A stretch of 64,000 bases of DNA, from positions 744,001 through 808,000 of the forward strand of contig NZ_JAABOO010000002.1 of NCBI RefSeq assembly GCF_010671605.1, given 5' to 3'. Numbering within the stretch: the first letter of the stretch is position 1; every line of letters begins with the position of its first letter. Source of the stretch: Leptobacterium flavescens. Lineage in GTDB: Bacteria; Bacteroidota; Bacteroidia; Flavobacteriales; Flavobacteriaceae. The notes below the pieces were generated by a model, which saw only the letters and a list, made by a program, of their open reading frames with translations, did no database searches and had not been told where the DNA came from. Below are positions 7,257 through 17,079 of this stretch, one piece after another. The translations under genes were made by a program, and so were the position numbers.

Positions 7257-9755
7257 TTATTTTTTGGGCTTATCCCTGTTCATTTCCAGCATATCTACAT
7301 TTGAAGCTTCCACTCCCAGTAAATGCTTGCTGAAATAATCTGCTTTCAGCCAAAAGAAATATTCTGTCATATCGCCAAAACCATGACGCTTACCAGGCAT
7401 CAGCATAAAATCAAAACGCTTGTTTGCCTTGATAAGAGCATTGGCCATTCTGATAGTCCCTCCCGGGTGTACATTATTATCCACATCTCCGGTAACCAGC
7501 ATCAGTTTTCCCTTTAAATTAGAGGCCAGTGACTGATTTTTATCTATCCGGTATTCATGAGATATCTTTCCATCAGCATCTTTTACTTCTTTTACTCCGT
7601 GATGCGTTTCACTCCACCAACTGTTATAGATCGTATTATCGTGATTTCCCGCTGAGGAAACAGCAACTTTAAAGAAATCGGGATATACCAGCATTGCTGC
7701 CGTAGACATAAATCCTCCTCCGGAATGCCCGTAGATCCCCACTTTATCGATATCTATAAAGGAGTATTTATCTGCCAGTTGCTCTGCAACGTATTTTTTA
7801 TCTGCTAAACCGTAATCTCTCAGGTTTCCATAACCGTAGTTGTGGTACCACTTGGAACGGGCAGGATGTCCTCCCCTGTTACCAAGGGTAATTACTATAA
7901 ATCCTACCTGAGCCATTCTATCTGTCCTGTTCATGGACGGGCTAAACGATTTATTTACCGCTTCCGTCTGAGGTCCCGGATATACATATTCGATCAACGG
8001 ATATACCTTGGTAGAATCCATATCAAAAGGCTTGTACATCACCCCGTAAATATCGGTAATCCCATCATCTGCCTTCATTTTAAAAGGCTCCGGAAATTTA
8101 TACCCCGTAGCGAACAACTGTGAAAGATCTGCCTCTTCCAGGTCCATGATCACCGTACCGTTCTGGTTTCTCAATTCTGACTTGGGCACCGTATTTACTC
8201 TCGAATAATTATTTACAAAAAACCTGTGGGAATCAGACATGCTGGTATTTGTATTGTAATCTCCGGAATTCAGGGTTCTTAGACCGGTTCCGTTTAGATT
8301 GACCTTGTGCAGATGCTCATAATAAGGATCCTGCTCTTTATCAACTCCGTTTGCCGTAAAATACAGTACGCGTTCCTTCTCATCCAGGTTGACAAAATTA
8401 TTTACGTGATAGGAACCTCTGGTCACCTGGTTCTTAAGGTTCCCCTGACTGTCATATAAATAAAAATGTGCCCAGCCGTCTCTTTCCGCCCAGTGGAGCA
8501 TTTCCTTCTCGTCATTAAAAAGTACCAAAGGCCTGCTCTCAATATAGGTGTTAAAACGCTCTTCAATTAAAACATCTACCTCACCTGTATTCATATCTGC
8601 TACACAGATATCCAGTTTTTTTCGGTCTCTGCTGATCCTGTTAAAGTACAGCTTCCCTTTTTTGGATAAGAGAAGTGAAGGACGAAAATCATCATCCCTG
8701 TCGGATTGTTTAATCGGTGCCCTGTACACAGAGATACTCTGCTGTTTGGTAGTATCCAGTTTAACCGCTGTTATTCCCTTGGAAGGCACATCAAAGATGA
8801 GTACTTTTCTCTTGTAAAACTCCTGCTCACCCGGCATATGATACTTATAGGTTTCTAAAGTAGGACGCTTACTGCTCGTACTGTTAATGACCCAAAGATC
8901 TTTAATATGCCTTGAATCTGTTTTCTGGTATACGAATTTCTTGGAATCACGGGACCAGATCACAAAAACTCCCTTTCTGTCATTCTTTGTCTTCTCCTTG
9001 GTCTCATTATTAATTCCTCTTCCGCCGCCTCCATAGCTGTTGTATTCAACTCCGTCGGTTGTCCATTGATTTTCAACAATGGTGCTGTCCTTTTCATCCT
9101 TCACGGCTTTAAGGAAATTTTCCTTGTCCATCCAAAACAAATTGTGGTTTTTGGAAAACACAACAATGGAACTATCCGGGGCTATATTTGCCCATCTTTC
9201 CCATTTTTTTTCTTTTTTCTCCTTTTTGTTATCGAGAACCTTTAGTTTATTATCTCCCAATCTGTATTCAAAATGGTATTCCTTTTTTTCCATTTTGGGT
9301 TTCTTCTTCTTTTTAGCAGAAGTAGAATCTTTCTTCTCATCTACCACTTCCACTTCTTCGGTAGAGGTTACTCTAAACCTGATGGCAGTCTCCCCCTTAA
9401 CGAACTTAAACCTGAAAGGAGGTAAATGTTTGGCATCATACGGATCCTTGGTGATCTCTGTGAGCCATTTTGCCATTTTTTCGTTGTCGAATAGCCTTGT
9501 TCGGGTTCTTCTGTCTGCATCTACCAGGTAGTAATTGGAACCTTCGGTCGTCTTATATTGATACCAGAAACGATTCCCTCTCTTCAGCCAATGCGGTCTG
9601 ACAGTTGTTGAGTGGACCAGTTTTCCAAGCTTTTGAGGAGAAAACCTGGATGCCAACCTATAATTAGGCGTGGGTGTTTCCCTGTCTTCTTTTTCCTGTG
9701 CTGAAATGAACTGCACACTGCATAAAAGAAGAAGGTACAAAGTAATTTTTTTCAT
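7257..9755 (-). CDS. Exported S9 family prolyl oligopeptidase (DPP IV-like)
   Basis: An 832-residue secreted serine peptidase. The signal peptide ends near FISAQ (residue 20), an N-terminal beta-propeller domain (about 30-560) resembles DPP IV, and the C-terminal alpha/beta-hydrolase domain carries the triad: Ser about 677 in YGHSGGGFMS, Asp about 758 in GDVDNNVHPGG, His about 790 in KRHGFGD. A Lys/Glu-rich insertion (about 138-190) loops out of the propeller. Such periplasmic enzymes remove dipeptides from peptides for peptide catabolism. The gene is monocistronic and ends at a strong terminator. Confidence 0.93.
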   Translation of the reverse strand: MKKITLYLLLLCSVQFISAQEKEDRETPTPNYRLASRFSPQKLGKLVHSTTVRPHWLKRGNRFWYQYKTTEGSNYYLVDADRRTRTRLFDNEKMAKWLTEITKDPYDAKHLPPFRFKFVKGETAIRFRVTSTEEVEVVDEKKDSTSAKKKKKPKMEKKEYHFEYRLGDNKLKVLDNKKEKKEKKWERWANIAPDSSIVVFSKNHNLFWMDKENFLKAVKDEKDSTIVENQWTTDGVEYNSYGGGGRGINNETKEKTKNDRKGVFVIWSRDSKKFVYQKTDSRHIKDLWVINSTSSKRPTLETYKYHMPGEQEFYKRKVLIFDVPSKGITAVKLDTTKQQSISVYRAPIKQSDRDDDFRPSLLLSKKGKLYFNRISRDRKKLDICVADMNTGEVDVLIEERFNTYIESRPLVLFNDEKEMLHWAERDGWAHFYLYDSQGNLKNQVTRGSYHVNNFVNLDEKERVLYFTANGVDKEQDPYYEHLHKVNLNGTGLRTLNSGDYNTNTSMSDSHRFFVNNYSRVNTVPKSELRNQNGTVIMDLEEADLSQLFATGYKFPEPFKMKADDGITDIYGVMYKPFDMDSTKVYPLIEYVYPGPQTEAVNKSFSPSMNRTDRMAQVGFIVITLGNRGGHPARSKWYHNYGYGNLRDYGLADKKYVAEQLADKYSFIDIDKVGIYGHSGGGFMSTAAMLVYPDFFKVAVSSAGNHDNTIYNSWWSETHHGVKEVKDADGKISHEYRIDKNQSLASNLKGKLMLVTGDVDNNVHPGGTIRMANALIKANKRFDFMLMPGKRHGFGDMTEYFFWLKADYFSKHLLGVEASNVDMLEMNRDKPKK

Positions 9756-9867
9756 TCTTTCGGATGGGTTATTGATTAAATAAAATATTAAGGTGTTGCA
9801 AAATAAGGATTTATTCCATCGGGTCTTCGCTTTGTTTTCTATCTAACAATTCGGCATAATAATTTTA

Positions 9868-9875
9868 TATCTTTA
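9868..9875 (+). promoter_or_regulatory. -7 box TATCTTTA of the PHP phosphatase gene
   Basis: One mismatch to TAnnTTTG, 24 nt before the start codon. The same octamer precedes the UspA gene. Confidence 0.4.
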
Positions 9876-9899
9876 CATTATTAGTTCTATTTTTGAAAA

Positions 9900-10646
9900 A
9901 TGATTCAATTCTTTTCAAAAAAGCAATTTCTCAAAGACTATTTGGAAGGTTTCGTCGATATACACTGTCATATTCTGCCTGGAATAGATGACGGGGCCGC
10001 CAATGTAGAGGAAGCTGTGTACCTGATAAAGAAATTTGCGTTGCTTGGGATTGAACAGTTTATTGCCACTCCTCATATCATGGAGGATTACTACCCCAAT
10101 ACGGATATCAGTATTGCCAATGCTTTCGAAATTTTACAGGACGAACTTACTTCTGCCAGGTTATCGCATATTATTGTAAATCCTGCGGCAGAACATATGA
10201 TGGATGGGAATTTTGAAGATCTGCTCGAAAATAAGAACCTGCTTCCTTTAAAAGAGAAGTATGTTCTGGTAGAAATGTCTTATTTGCAACCTCCCATCAA
10301 CCTGGAAGAGCTCATAAAGCGTATTCGCCAGCAGGGATATTTACCGGTCCTGGCGCATCCCGAACGCTACAAATACTACCACGGGAAGAAAGATTTTTAC
10401 AAAAGCCTGAAGCAAATGGGTTGTTTTTTACAGCTCAATTTATTGTCGCTTACCGAACATTACGGAAAAGGTGTTCAGAAAACAGCACACTACCTTCTGG
10501 AAGAAAATCTAATCGATTTTACAGGCTCCGATGTTCATAATGTCTATCAGATAGAAAAGATCTCCAATATGGTCATTACCGACAGAACGCTTAATTACCT
10601 TAAGCCAATCATAAAGAATACCGTGAATACTTTTTCGGTGATCTAG
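9900..10646 (+). CDS. PHP-type capsular tyrosine-protein phosphatase (CpsB/YwqE-like)
   Basis: A 248-residue metal-dependent phosphatase of the PHP superfamily. The metal site is visible as DIHCHILPGIDDGA (residues 21-34), IATPHIMEDYY, and VLAHPERY plus GSDVHN near the C-terminus. In Gram-positive and Bacteroidota capsule systems these enzymes dephosphorylate the BY-kinase that drives chain polymerisation and export. The kinase here is the adjacent convergent gene: both stop codons lie in the single tetramer CTAG (10643-10646). Function is assigned by family and position. Confidence 0.92.
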   Translation: MIQFFSKKQFLKDYLEGFVDIHCHILPGIDDGAANVEEAVYLIKKFALLGIEQFIATPHIMEDYYPNTDISIANAFEILQDELTSARLSHIIVNPAAEHMMDGNFEDLLENKNLLPLKEKYVLVEMSYLQPPINLEELIKRIRQQGYLPVLAHPERYKYYHGKKDFYKSLKQMGCFLQLNLLSLTEHYGKGVQKTAHYLLEENLIDFTGSDVHNVYQIEKISNMVITDRTLNYLKPIIKNTVNTFSVI

Positions 10647-13033
10647 TAAACGGCCGTTTTTTTCAATGCCGACTTTTTACCTTTTTTCTTGTTGTTGTCG
10701 TAGTAACCGTAACCGTATTTGGCTCCGTAACCGAAGTTGGACTGTTTTACATCGTTAACCACCAACATCATTCCGTTAAGCTTTTTATCCTCATAGAGTT
10801 CCCTGGCAAAATTCAGGATCCTCTTTTCGGTATATTCTGCCCTGGTTACATAGATCGTATGTCCAGCATACTGGCTGAAAAGAAGTGTATCTGTTACCAG
10901 CATGGCCGGAGCAGTATCGACAATCACATAATCATACTGCATGGAAACTTCATCAAACAAAGACCTCATCCTTTCACTCATCAGCATTTCTGCCGGATTT
11001 GGCGGAGTCTTACCCGATAGAAGGATATCCACATGATTATTCTTGATCTCGTACGTACTGATCACATCTTTGGTAGTCAGCGACCTGTCAAAAAGATAAT
11101 CGGTCAGGCCGTAGTTGTTGATCCTTTTCTGCTTCTTAAGGAATAACTGGATCTTCGGATTCCTGATATCGGCTCCTATCAGAAGGACCCTTTTATCAGA
11201 ATTGGCCATGATAAGAGAGAGATTCGTACTTACAAAAGTCTTCCCTTCTCCATTAACCGTAGAGGTAACAAAGATGACATTATCGTATCGATGTGTATTT
11301 CTTACTCTTTTCAGGTAATCGAAATTCGTTCTTATGATCCTGAAGGATTCCGAAAGTATAGACCGGTCATTTCGCTCTACCAGTAAAGTTTTATTTTTCC
11401 CTTTCAGTCTTGGGATCTCTCCAAGGATAGAAATATTCAATTCTTTCTCCAGATCTTCCTTATTGTGGATCTTATTGTCCAGAAGGTTTCTCAGATAGAA
11501 AAAGGAAAAGGGTGTTACCAGGCCGAGGAATATCCCAACCAGGTAGATCATTTTCTTATTCGGGGAGATCGGAGATTCACTAACTGCAAAAGCTTCATCT
11601 ATCACCTTGGTATTCGGAGAGATCGCAGCTTGTGTAATTGCTGCCTCTTCCCTTTTCTCCAACAGGTATAGATACAGGGATTCATAGATCTGTTGTTGCC
11701 TGGAAATATCCAGAAATTGTCTCTCCTGTCCCGGTAAAGTGGAAATTTTAGAGTTGATGGTAGCGGTCTGCCTTCTCAGGTCCCCTACCCGTATATTCAA
11801 TGAATTCTTTGCATTGTTTAAACTCTGCTGTAACCCTCTTCTGATCTCGTTGATACGCTGATCCAGGTTAACGATCACAGGATTCTTTTCGCTTGAGCTT
11901 TTCAGTAATCTGTTCCTTTCGGAGATCAGCTCGTTATAACTGGCTGTAGCCGCGCTGATGGTAGCGTCTTCCAGTCCGATATTCGAAGGAAGGAGTTCAT
12001 ATGCCTGCTGATTGTCCAGCAATTCACTCATCGATTCAACCAGTGTTAACTGCGTTCCGGTTGCAAGGAGGTCTCTCCTGTATTCTGATCCGGTATTCAG
12101 GAATAATTCAGCTTCAGAGCTGATATTGGTCAACTGATTTCCGGATTTAAACCTCTCTACAGATTCATCCACATCGGAAAGGTCGTTGGTAATGATCTCC
12201 AGACGGTTATTGATAAAATCGGTGGTTACCTTGGAAATAGCTTTCTTTTCATCGAAGGAGGTCTCTGCATACTGACTGATCACTTCATTGATCACATCTA
12301 TTGCCTTTCTCTTTGAAGCATCGCTCAGGAAAAGAGAAATTACGTCAGATCCTTTAATAGGTACTATGCTCAACCTGTTGATCAGAGATACGGCTACCGC
12401 ATCTACCGGTAAGAACGTAACTCTATAGGTTTCTCCTTTAAATCTCGTAAGGTCATCAGAATCGGGGGTGATCAGAAGATCGCCGTATCTGGTCGGGATA
12501 TTCTGCCCGAAAGCATAGGTCTTGGATTTATTGGAACCGATAATCTCGAACTTAAAATTTGTTTCGGAGACAACGGTAACATTAAAATTCAGATAGGCTC
12601 TCTCCACCAGGGAATCCGAAGCAATGATGGCAGCTTTTACCGGTGCTTTGGGATAGAGTTCTATTTCATTCACTCTTCCCTGAGCAAAGTACTGAGTATT
12701 GAGTCCGAGTTCGCGTACCACACGGCGCATGACTCCTCTCGACTTAAATCTCCTGATCTCGTTTTCTACGGATTTTTCTTCTCCTGCAAAGCCTTCAAAC
12801 TGAGCGATCCCTGACAAAGGGCTTTCTTCTTCGTTTGTAATGATAAGTGTGGCTGTGGCCCCATACTGAGGAATAGTATAACGGAGGTACAAGAATGCCC
12901 CTCCGACAAAGATTATGATACTAAGTAAAAACCAGGGCCAGTGCTGGGTATATTTTTTTACTTCTTTTCCTAAATCAAAATCACTCTTTGCTAAACTACT
13001 ATTATTCAAAGATTTAAACTGATCATTGCTCAT
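10643..13033 (-). CDS. Wzc-like polysaccharide co-polymerase and BY-type tyrosine kinase
   Basis: A 796-residue inner-membrane protein. An N-terminal Wzz domain is anchored by one helix near residue 35 (FLLSIIIFVGGAFLYL); a long periplasmic coiled-coil region and a second helix near residue 500 follow. The cytoplasmic kinase has Walker A in TSTVNGEGKTFVS (about 590-600), Walker A' in LLIGADIRNP and Walker B in YVIVDTAPAML. The C-terminal tail holds six tyrosines, five within 14 residues (GYGAKYGYGYYDNN), the expected autophosphorylation cluster. It sets chain length and gates export together with the Wza-like protein encoded 7 bp upstream. Last gene of the minus-strand capsule operon. Confidence 0.95.
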   Translation of the reverse strand: MSNDQFKSLNNSSLAKSDFDLGKEVKKYTQHWPWFLLSIIIFVGGAFLYLRYTIPQYGATATLIITNEEESPLSGIAQFEGFAGEEKSVENEIRRFKSRGVMRRVVRELGLNTQYFAQGRVNEIELYPKAPVKAAIIASDSLVERAYLNFNVTVVSETNFKFEIIGSNKSKTYAFGQNIPTRYGDLLITPDSDDLTRFKGETYRVTFLPVDAVAVSLINRLSIVPIKGSDVISLFLSDASKRKAIDVINEVISQYAETSFDEKKAISKVTTDFINNRLEIITNDLSDVDESVERFKSGNQLTNISSEAELFLNTGSEYRRDLLATGTQLTLVESMSELLDNQQAYELLPSNIGLEDATISAATASYNELISERNRLLKSSSEKNPVIVNLDQRINEIRRGLQQSLNNAKNSLNIRVGDLRRQTATINSKISTLPGQERQFLDISRQQQIYESLYLYLLEKREEAAITQAAISPNTKVIDEAFAVSESPISPNKKMIYLVGIFLGLVTPFSFFYLRNLLDNKIHNKEDLEKELNISILGEIPRLKGKNKTLLVERNDRSILSESFRIIRTNFDYLKRVRNTHRYDNVIFVTSTVNGEGKTFVSTNLSLIMANSDKRVLLIGADIRNPKIQLFLKKQKRINNYGLTDYLFDRSLTTKDVISTYEIKNNHVDILLSGKTPPNPAEMLMSERMRSLFDEVSMQYDYVIVDTAPAMLVTDTLLFSQYAGHTIYVTRAEYTEKRILNFARELYEDKKLNGMMLVVNDVKQSNFGYGAKYGYGYYDNNKKKGKKSALKKTAVY

Positions 13034-13040
13034 CCTAACA

Positions 13041-13805
13041 TCATCTAATTAAAATCGACACTAATAATAAAACCAATGAAGAACCTATGGATATCGTTAG
13101 TGTATCGATACTATCCAAACCGGAAGATCTAACCCTGCCCTTATTAGGTTCAACATATACCACATCATTCTGAGTTAAATAATAAACCGGAGAATTAACA
13201 AATTCCTTAGTCGTTAAATCTACACGGGAATAGGTTTTAACACCATTGAAATCCCTGATAATCAGTACATTTTTACGTTCTCCCTGAATTGTTAAGTCTC
13301 CTGCTAACCCAATTGCTTCCAACAAAGTTATTCTTTCTCCGGTAACAGGATAAGTACCTGGTCTGTTAACTTCACCTAAAACCGTAACCTGAAAATTATT
13401 CAATCGAAGATTAATTATCGGATTCTTGATGTATTCCGATAATTTTTCCCTTAGCATATCCTTGGCTTCTGTTGGCGTAAGCCCCAATAATTTTACCTTT
13501 CCCAGTACAGGGAATTCAATAAAACCGTCTTTATCTATCAGGTAATCCAGGCTCACCGCGTTGTCTCCTGTACCAGCCAGAAGATTAAAAGGTCTGGTCG
13601 TTTCCAGATCTAAAGCTGATACATTTATAGCTACCACATCATCTACCTTAAATCTCGGTGTAAACGTATTGGTATTTACTTCGGTCTCAAATTCCTTGGC
13701 ACTTTGAAAATAAACTACATTCTCTCTTGAACCGCAAGAGCTGATCAACAGTAGAATTAAGATTGAAAAAACAAGGCTCTTCGGGGAATATAAACTTTTG
13801 TTCAT
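13041..13805 (-). CDS. Wza-like outer-membrane polysaccharide export lipoprotein
   Basis: A 254-residue lipoprotein: hydrophobic signal, then lipobox LISSC with the lipidated Cys near residue 24. A Poly_export domain (about 50-140: FKVDDVVAINVSALDLETT, then FIEFPVLGKVKLLGLTPTEA) precedes an SLBB domain (about 145-225, VTVLGEVNRPGTYPV). The C-terminus ends in a hydrophobic helix (LTISIGSSLVLLLVSILI), as in Wza, where it forms the outer-membrane pore. It exports the finished polymer and docks on the Wzc-like protein encoded next. A 21-bp gap separates it from the dehydratase gene. Confidence 0.94.
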   Translation of the reverse strand: MNKSLYSPKSLVFSILILLLISSCGSRENVVYFQSAKEFETEVNTNTFTPRFKVDDVVAINVSALDLETTRPFNLLAGTGDNAVSLDYLIDKDGFIEFPVLGKVKLLGLTPTEAKDMLREKLSEYIKNPIINLRLNNFQVTVLGEVNRPGTYPVTGERITLLEAIGLAGDLTIQGERKNVLIIRDFNGVKTYSRVDLTTKEFVNSPVYYLTQNDVVYVEPNKGRVRSSGLDSIDTLTISIGSSLVLLLVSILIR

Positions 13806-13826
13806 TACGACGGCTTAAATTGGACT

Positions 13827-15743
13827 TTATTGGTTTACGATATATACGGTTTCTTTTTCTTTTTTATCGAACATCTCGAATTCAGAATTATTGGATTTGT
13901 ATTCGGGAATCAGATTCTTCATTTTCTTGACGATATTCACATTCTGAAAACGATTCGTCAGACACAATTCCTCTATATCCGATTTAACCTTATCGTAAAT
14001 CAGTTCTCTTGTTTTACTGATCATTATTTTCTTGTGATAGGTAGGCAGTGTGTTCTCACCATTTGCCAATAATTCCTCATAAAGCTTTTCTCCCGGCCTC
14101 AAACCTGTTATTTTGATATCAATATCTTCAGGGTATTTCAAGCCGGAAAGCTTGATCATGTTCAGAGCAAGATAATAAATCTTCACTGATTCTCCCATAT
14201 CAAAAATAAATATTTCTCCTCCATTCCCCATGGCTCCTGCCTCAAGAACTAACTGAGAAGCTTCAGGAATAGTCATAAAATATCTGGTTACTTCTTTATG
14301 AGTTACCGTTAAAGGTCCGCCTTTTTCAATCTGCTTTTTAAATAATGGTATTACAGATCCGTTAGACCCAAGTACGTTTCCGAAACGAGTAGTGATAAAT
14401 TTGGTTTTGCTTTCTTTCTGAAGGCAGCTTATGTACATTTCTGCAATTCGCTTGGTAGCTCCCATCACACTGGTTGGGTTCACCGCCTTATCCGTAGATA
14501 CAAAAACAAACTTCTTAATTTTATAGTAAGATGCAGTATCTGCAAGGATCTTGGTTCCGTTTACATTGATCTTGATCGCTTCATACGGACTATTCTCCAT
14601 CAGAGGCACGTGCTTGTAAGCAGCCGCATGGAAAACCATGGTTGGCTTGTGCTCCTGGAAAATGTAATCAATACGGATCTTATCGCGAATATCTGCAACT
14701 ATTGCGGTAAAATTATTTTTCCCCTTTTGCTTTAATTCCTGTTGCAGGTCGTAAAGGGAAGATTCTGCCTGATCTACTAAAATAAGTTTTTCTACATCGT
14801 AATTGGATATCTGCTTGGCAAGCTCACTCCCGATGGAACCGGCTGCCCCGGTAACCAGGATGGTCTCTCCTTTAAATTCTTTCTGAAGCATTGGATTCTG
14901 GATCTCTATCGGAACCCTGTCTAACAAGTCTTCAATCTGTACCTGTTGGATCTGGTTAACACTCAACTCTCCGTTGATCCATTTTTCAATGGGCGGAACC
15001 TTGGTCACTTTAACCGGAAGGTCGACCAGGCTGTCTACCAAAGCTCTTAGCTTATTGGTGCTGATATTCTGAATAGAAACAACAATCTCGTTTATCTTGT
15101 TCAGTTCAATATATGAAGGTGTGATCTTATCGTACGTTACGATCGGCACCCCATTGATGAATTTACCGTTCTTCTGAACATCATCATCAATAAAACTTAC
15201 AATATTGAATCTGTTCTTTACATTGTTAACCAATGCATTATATGTTACAATTCCCGAATCTCCCGCTCCATAGATGATAATATTCTTGCAGGACATCAGT
15301 CTGCAGGAAACATACTTATACGCTACCTTAAAGACCAATCTGCTTGCACTCAAAGCCACAAAACTCAATAGAGAGTGGATGATAATTATGGATAGAGGGA
15401 TCGTATATCCCGGAATTAAATTCGTTTCTCTGTTGATCAGTACAAAAACAATCGTCAGGAAAGACAATAGAGAAATTGCCTTAGACAAGTTCATTACATC
15501 TCTAAACCCGGTGTGGCGTATAACACTTTTAAAAGATCCTATGGCAAGGAAACTTGCCGTAGCAGTGATCATTAAAAGGGGTAACTGGATCAACAACTGC
15601 TCAATATCGAAGTTTAAGGTGAAATTAAACCTGATAAAATAAGCCATGAAGAAAGCCAATAGTACGAGAGTCAGGTCTATACCTAAAACCAACCATTTCG
15701 AGGCGTATTTCTGAGAGTTATAAGTAAAATAATCTTTTATCAT
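13827..15743 (-). CDS. Membrane-bound nucleotide-sugar 4,6-dehydratase (CapD/WbpM/PglF-like)
   Basis: A 638-residue enzyme with four N-terminal membrane helices (about 15-140), a CoA-binding-like Rossmann region (about 150-260) and a C-terminal short-chain dehydrogenase domain. The NAD motif is VTGAAGSIGSE (about 297-307); the active site has the SMK-type arrangement FVSTDKAVNPTSVMGATKR with Met in place of the usual Tyr. The family converts UDP-GlcNAc to a 4-keto-6-deoxy sugar, the first step to bacillosamine, quinovosamine or fucosamine sugars. The aminotransferase gene overlaps it by 4 nt (ATGA), so a 4-amino-4,6-dideoxy sugar is the likely product. Confidence 0.94.
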   Translation of the reverse strand: MIKDYFTYNSQKYASKWLVLGIDLTLVLLAFFMAYFIRFNFTLNFDIEQLLIQLPLLMITATASFLAIGSFKSVIRHTGFRDVMNLSKAISLLSFLTIVFVLINRETNLIPGYTIPLSIIIIHSLLSFVALSASRLVFKVAYKYVSCRLMSCKNIIIYGAGDSGIVTYNALVNNVKNRFNIVSFIDDDVQKNGKFINGVPIVTYDKITPSYIELNKINEIVVSIQNISTNKLRALVDSLVDLPVKVTKVPPIEKWINGELSVNQIQQVQIEDLLDRVPIEIQNPMLQKEFKGETILVTGAAGSIGSELAKQISNYDVEKLILVDQAESSLYDLQQELKQKGKNNFTAIVADIRDKIRIDYIFQEHKPTMVFHAAAYKHVPLMENSPYEAIKINVNGTKILADTASYYKIKKFVFVSTDKAVNPTSVMGATKRIAEMYISCLQKESKTKFITTRFGNVLGSNGSVIPLFKKQIEKGGPLTVTHKEVTRYFMTIPEASQLVLEAGAMGNGGEIFIFDMGESVKIYYLALNMIKLSGLKYPEDIDIKITGLRPGEKLYEELLANGENTLPTYHKKIMISKTRELIYDKVKSDIEELCLTNRFQNVNIVKKMKNLIPEYKSNNSEFEMFDKKEKETVYIVNQ

Positions 15744-16876
15744 CGGGTTGAGTATTTTTCAATTATTTGGATTGTTCTTTCCAGATCAGACATGCTTAAG
15801 TTCGATCCGCTTGGTAAGCAAAGACCAACTTCAAACAGCTTTTCTGAAGTACCGTCGGTATACGCCTCGCAGTCCCCAAACACAGGTTGTAAATGCATTG
15901 GTTTCCACAATGGCCTTGATTCTATATCATCTTCCATAAGCCCCAGTCTGATAGCTTCTCTCTGTTCGAAAGAAGAAGTCAAAATGCAGCTTAACCATCG
16001 GTTGGAATAAAATCCATCCGGTTCCTCTAAAAATGATATATCTGAATATTTAGAAAGATTTTCTTTGTAGATCTTAAAGTTATTTCTCCTGGCCTCCACC
16101 CTTTTATAAAGAACTTCCATCTGTCCTCTTCCAACACCCGCCAGAATATTACTCATTCTGTAGTTGTATCCTATATGACTGTGCTGATAGTGTGGAGCAT
16201 TATCTCTGGCCTGTGTTGCCAGGAAAACAGCTTTTTCTCTGGTAGCCGGATCATTGGTTACCAACGCACCTCCTCCGGAAGTGGTGATAATCTTATTTCC
16301 GTTAAAGGAAAAAATACCCAGATCTCCGAGGGTTCCACACTTCCTGTCAAAATATTTACTACCTAATGCCTCTGCACTATCTTCAATTACCGGGATGTCA
16401 TATTTCCTGGCAATATTATTTATCTCCGAAGCTTTATACGGCATTCCATATAAATGAACCGCAATTATCGCTTTGGGTTTTCTGTATTTTTCAGTCCTGT
16501 CTATTATTGCTTTTTCCAATAGTTCCGGAGACATGTTCCAGGTATCGGATTCACTATCAATAAAAACAGGAGAAGCTCCCAGATATGTTATGGGATTGGC
16601 CGAAGCCGCAAAAGTAAAACTCTGGCATAAAACCTCATCACCGGAAGAAACTCCTAACAAATCAAGAGCAAGGTGAATAGCACCGGTTCCCGAACTCAAT
16701 ACCGCAACATGCGAATTGTCGCCAAGATAACTTTCGATATCTTTTTCAAATCCAGCTACATTCGGGCCAAGAGGAGCAATCCAATTAGTGTCAAAAGCAT
16801 CCTTAACATACTTTTGTTCCTCTCCACTCATGTGAGGTGTTGATAATAGTATTCTAGTTTTAACCACGTTTTTCAA
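15740..16876 (-). CDS. DegT/DnrJ/EryC1 family sugar aminotransferase (TTG start)
   Basis: A 378-residue PLP enzyme that aminates a keto sugar, expected to act on the 4-keto product of the overlapping dehydratase. Key features are the family N-terminus STPHMSGEEQKYVKDAF, the VIEDSAEALGS Asp that contacts the PLP nitrogen, and the Schiff-base Lys near residue 194 in SFNGNKIITTSGGG. The start codon is TTG at 16876: no ATG lies between it and the upstream in-frame stop, and the first internal ATG (residue 16) would remove conserved residues. First gene of the capsule export operon. No acetyltransferase for the new amine is encoded nearby. Confidence 0.93.
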   Translation of the reverse strand: MKNVVKTRILLSTPHMSGEEQKYVKDAFDTNWIAPLGPNVAGFEKDIESYLGDNSHVAVLSSGTGAIHLALDLLGVSSGDEVLCQSFTFAASANPITYLGASPVFIDSESDTWNMSPELLEKAIIDRTEKYRKPKAIIAVHLYGMPYKASEINNIARKYDIPVIEDSAEALGSKYFDRKCGTLGDLGIFSFNGNKIITTSGGGALVTNDPATREKAVFLATQARDNAPHYQHSHIGYNYRMSNILAGVGRGQMEVLYKRVEARRNNFKIYKENLSKYSDISFLEEPDGFYSNRWLSCILTSSFEQREAIRLGLMEDDIESRPLWKPMHLQPVFGDCEAYTDGTSEKLFEVGLCLPSGSNLSMSDLERTIQIIEKYSTR

Positions 16877-17079
16877 GTATCTATTTAAATCACGAACATT
16901 TACGTTATTACGGAATGTCCGGTTTTAGCATTAACAAAATTTTACAAACTGATCTCTATAAAACAGAGAACGGTTTAACATTTCTGATACTTAATATTTA
17001 AGGAGTAAAATAAGTTTGGAAAAAAGCAATCAATCACAGAATAACGATCAACGACTATAATTTCGATAAGTCTCATAAT

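Noticed and set aside
9079-9531. A Ser/Phe-rich plus-strand frame of 150 codons inside the S9 peptidase region
   Set aside because: It mirrors the Lys/Glu-rich insertion of the peptidase; its composition is explained by the complement of AAA/GAA codons.
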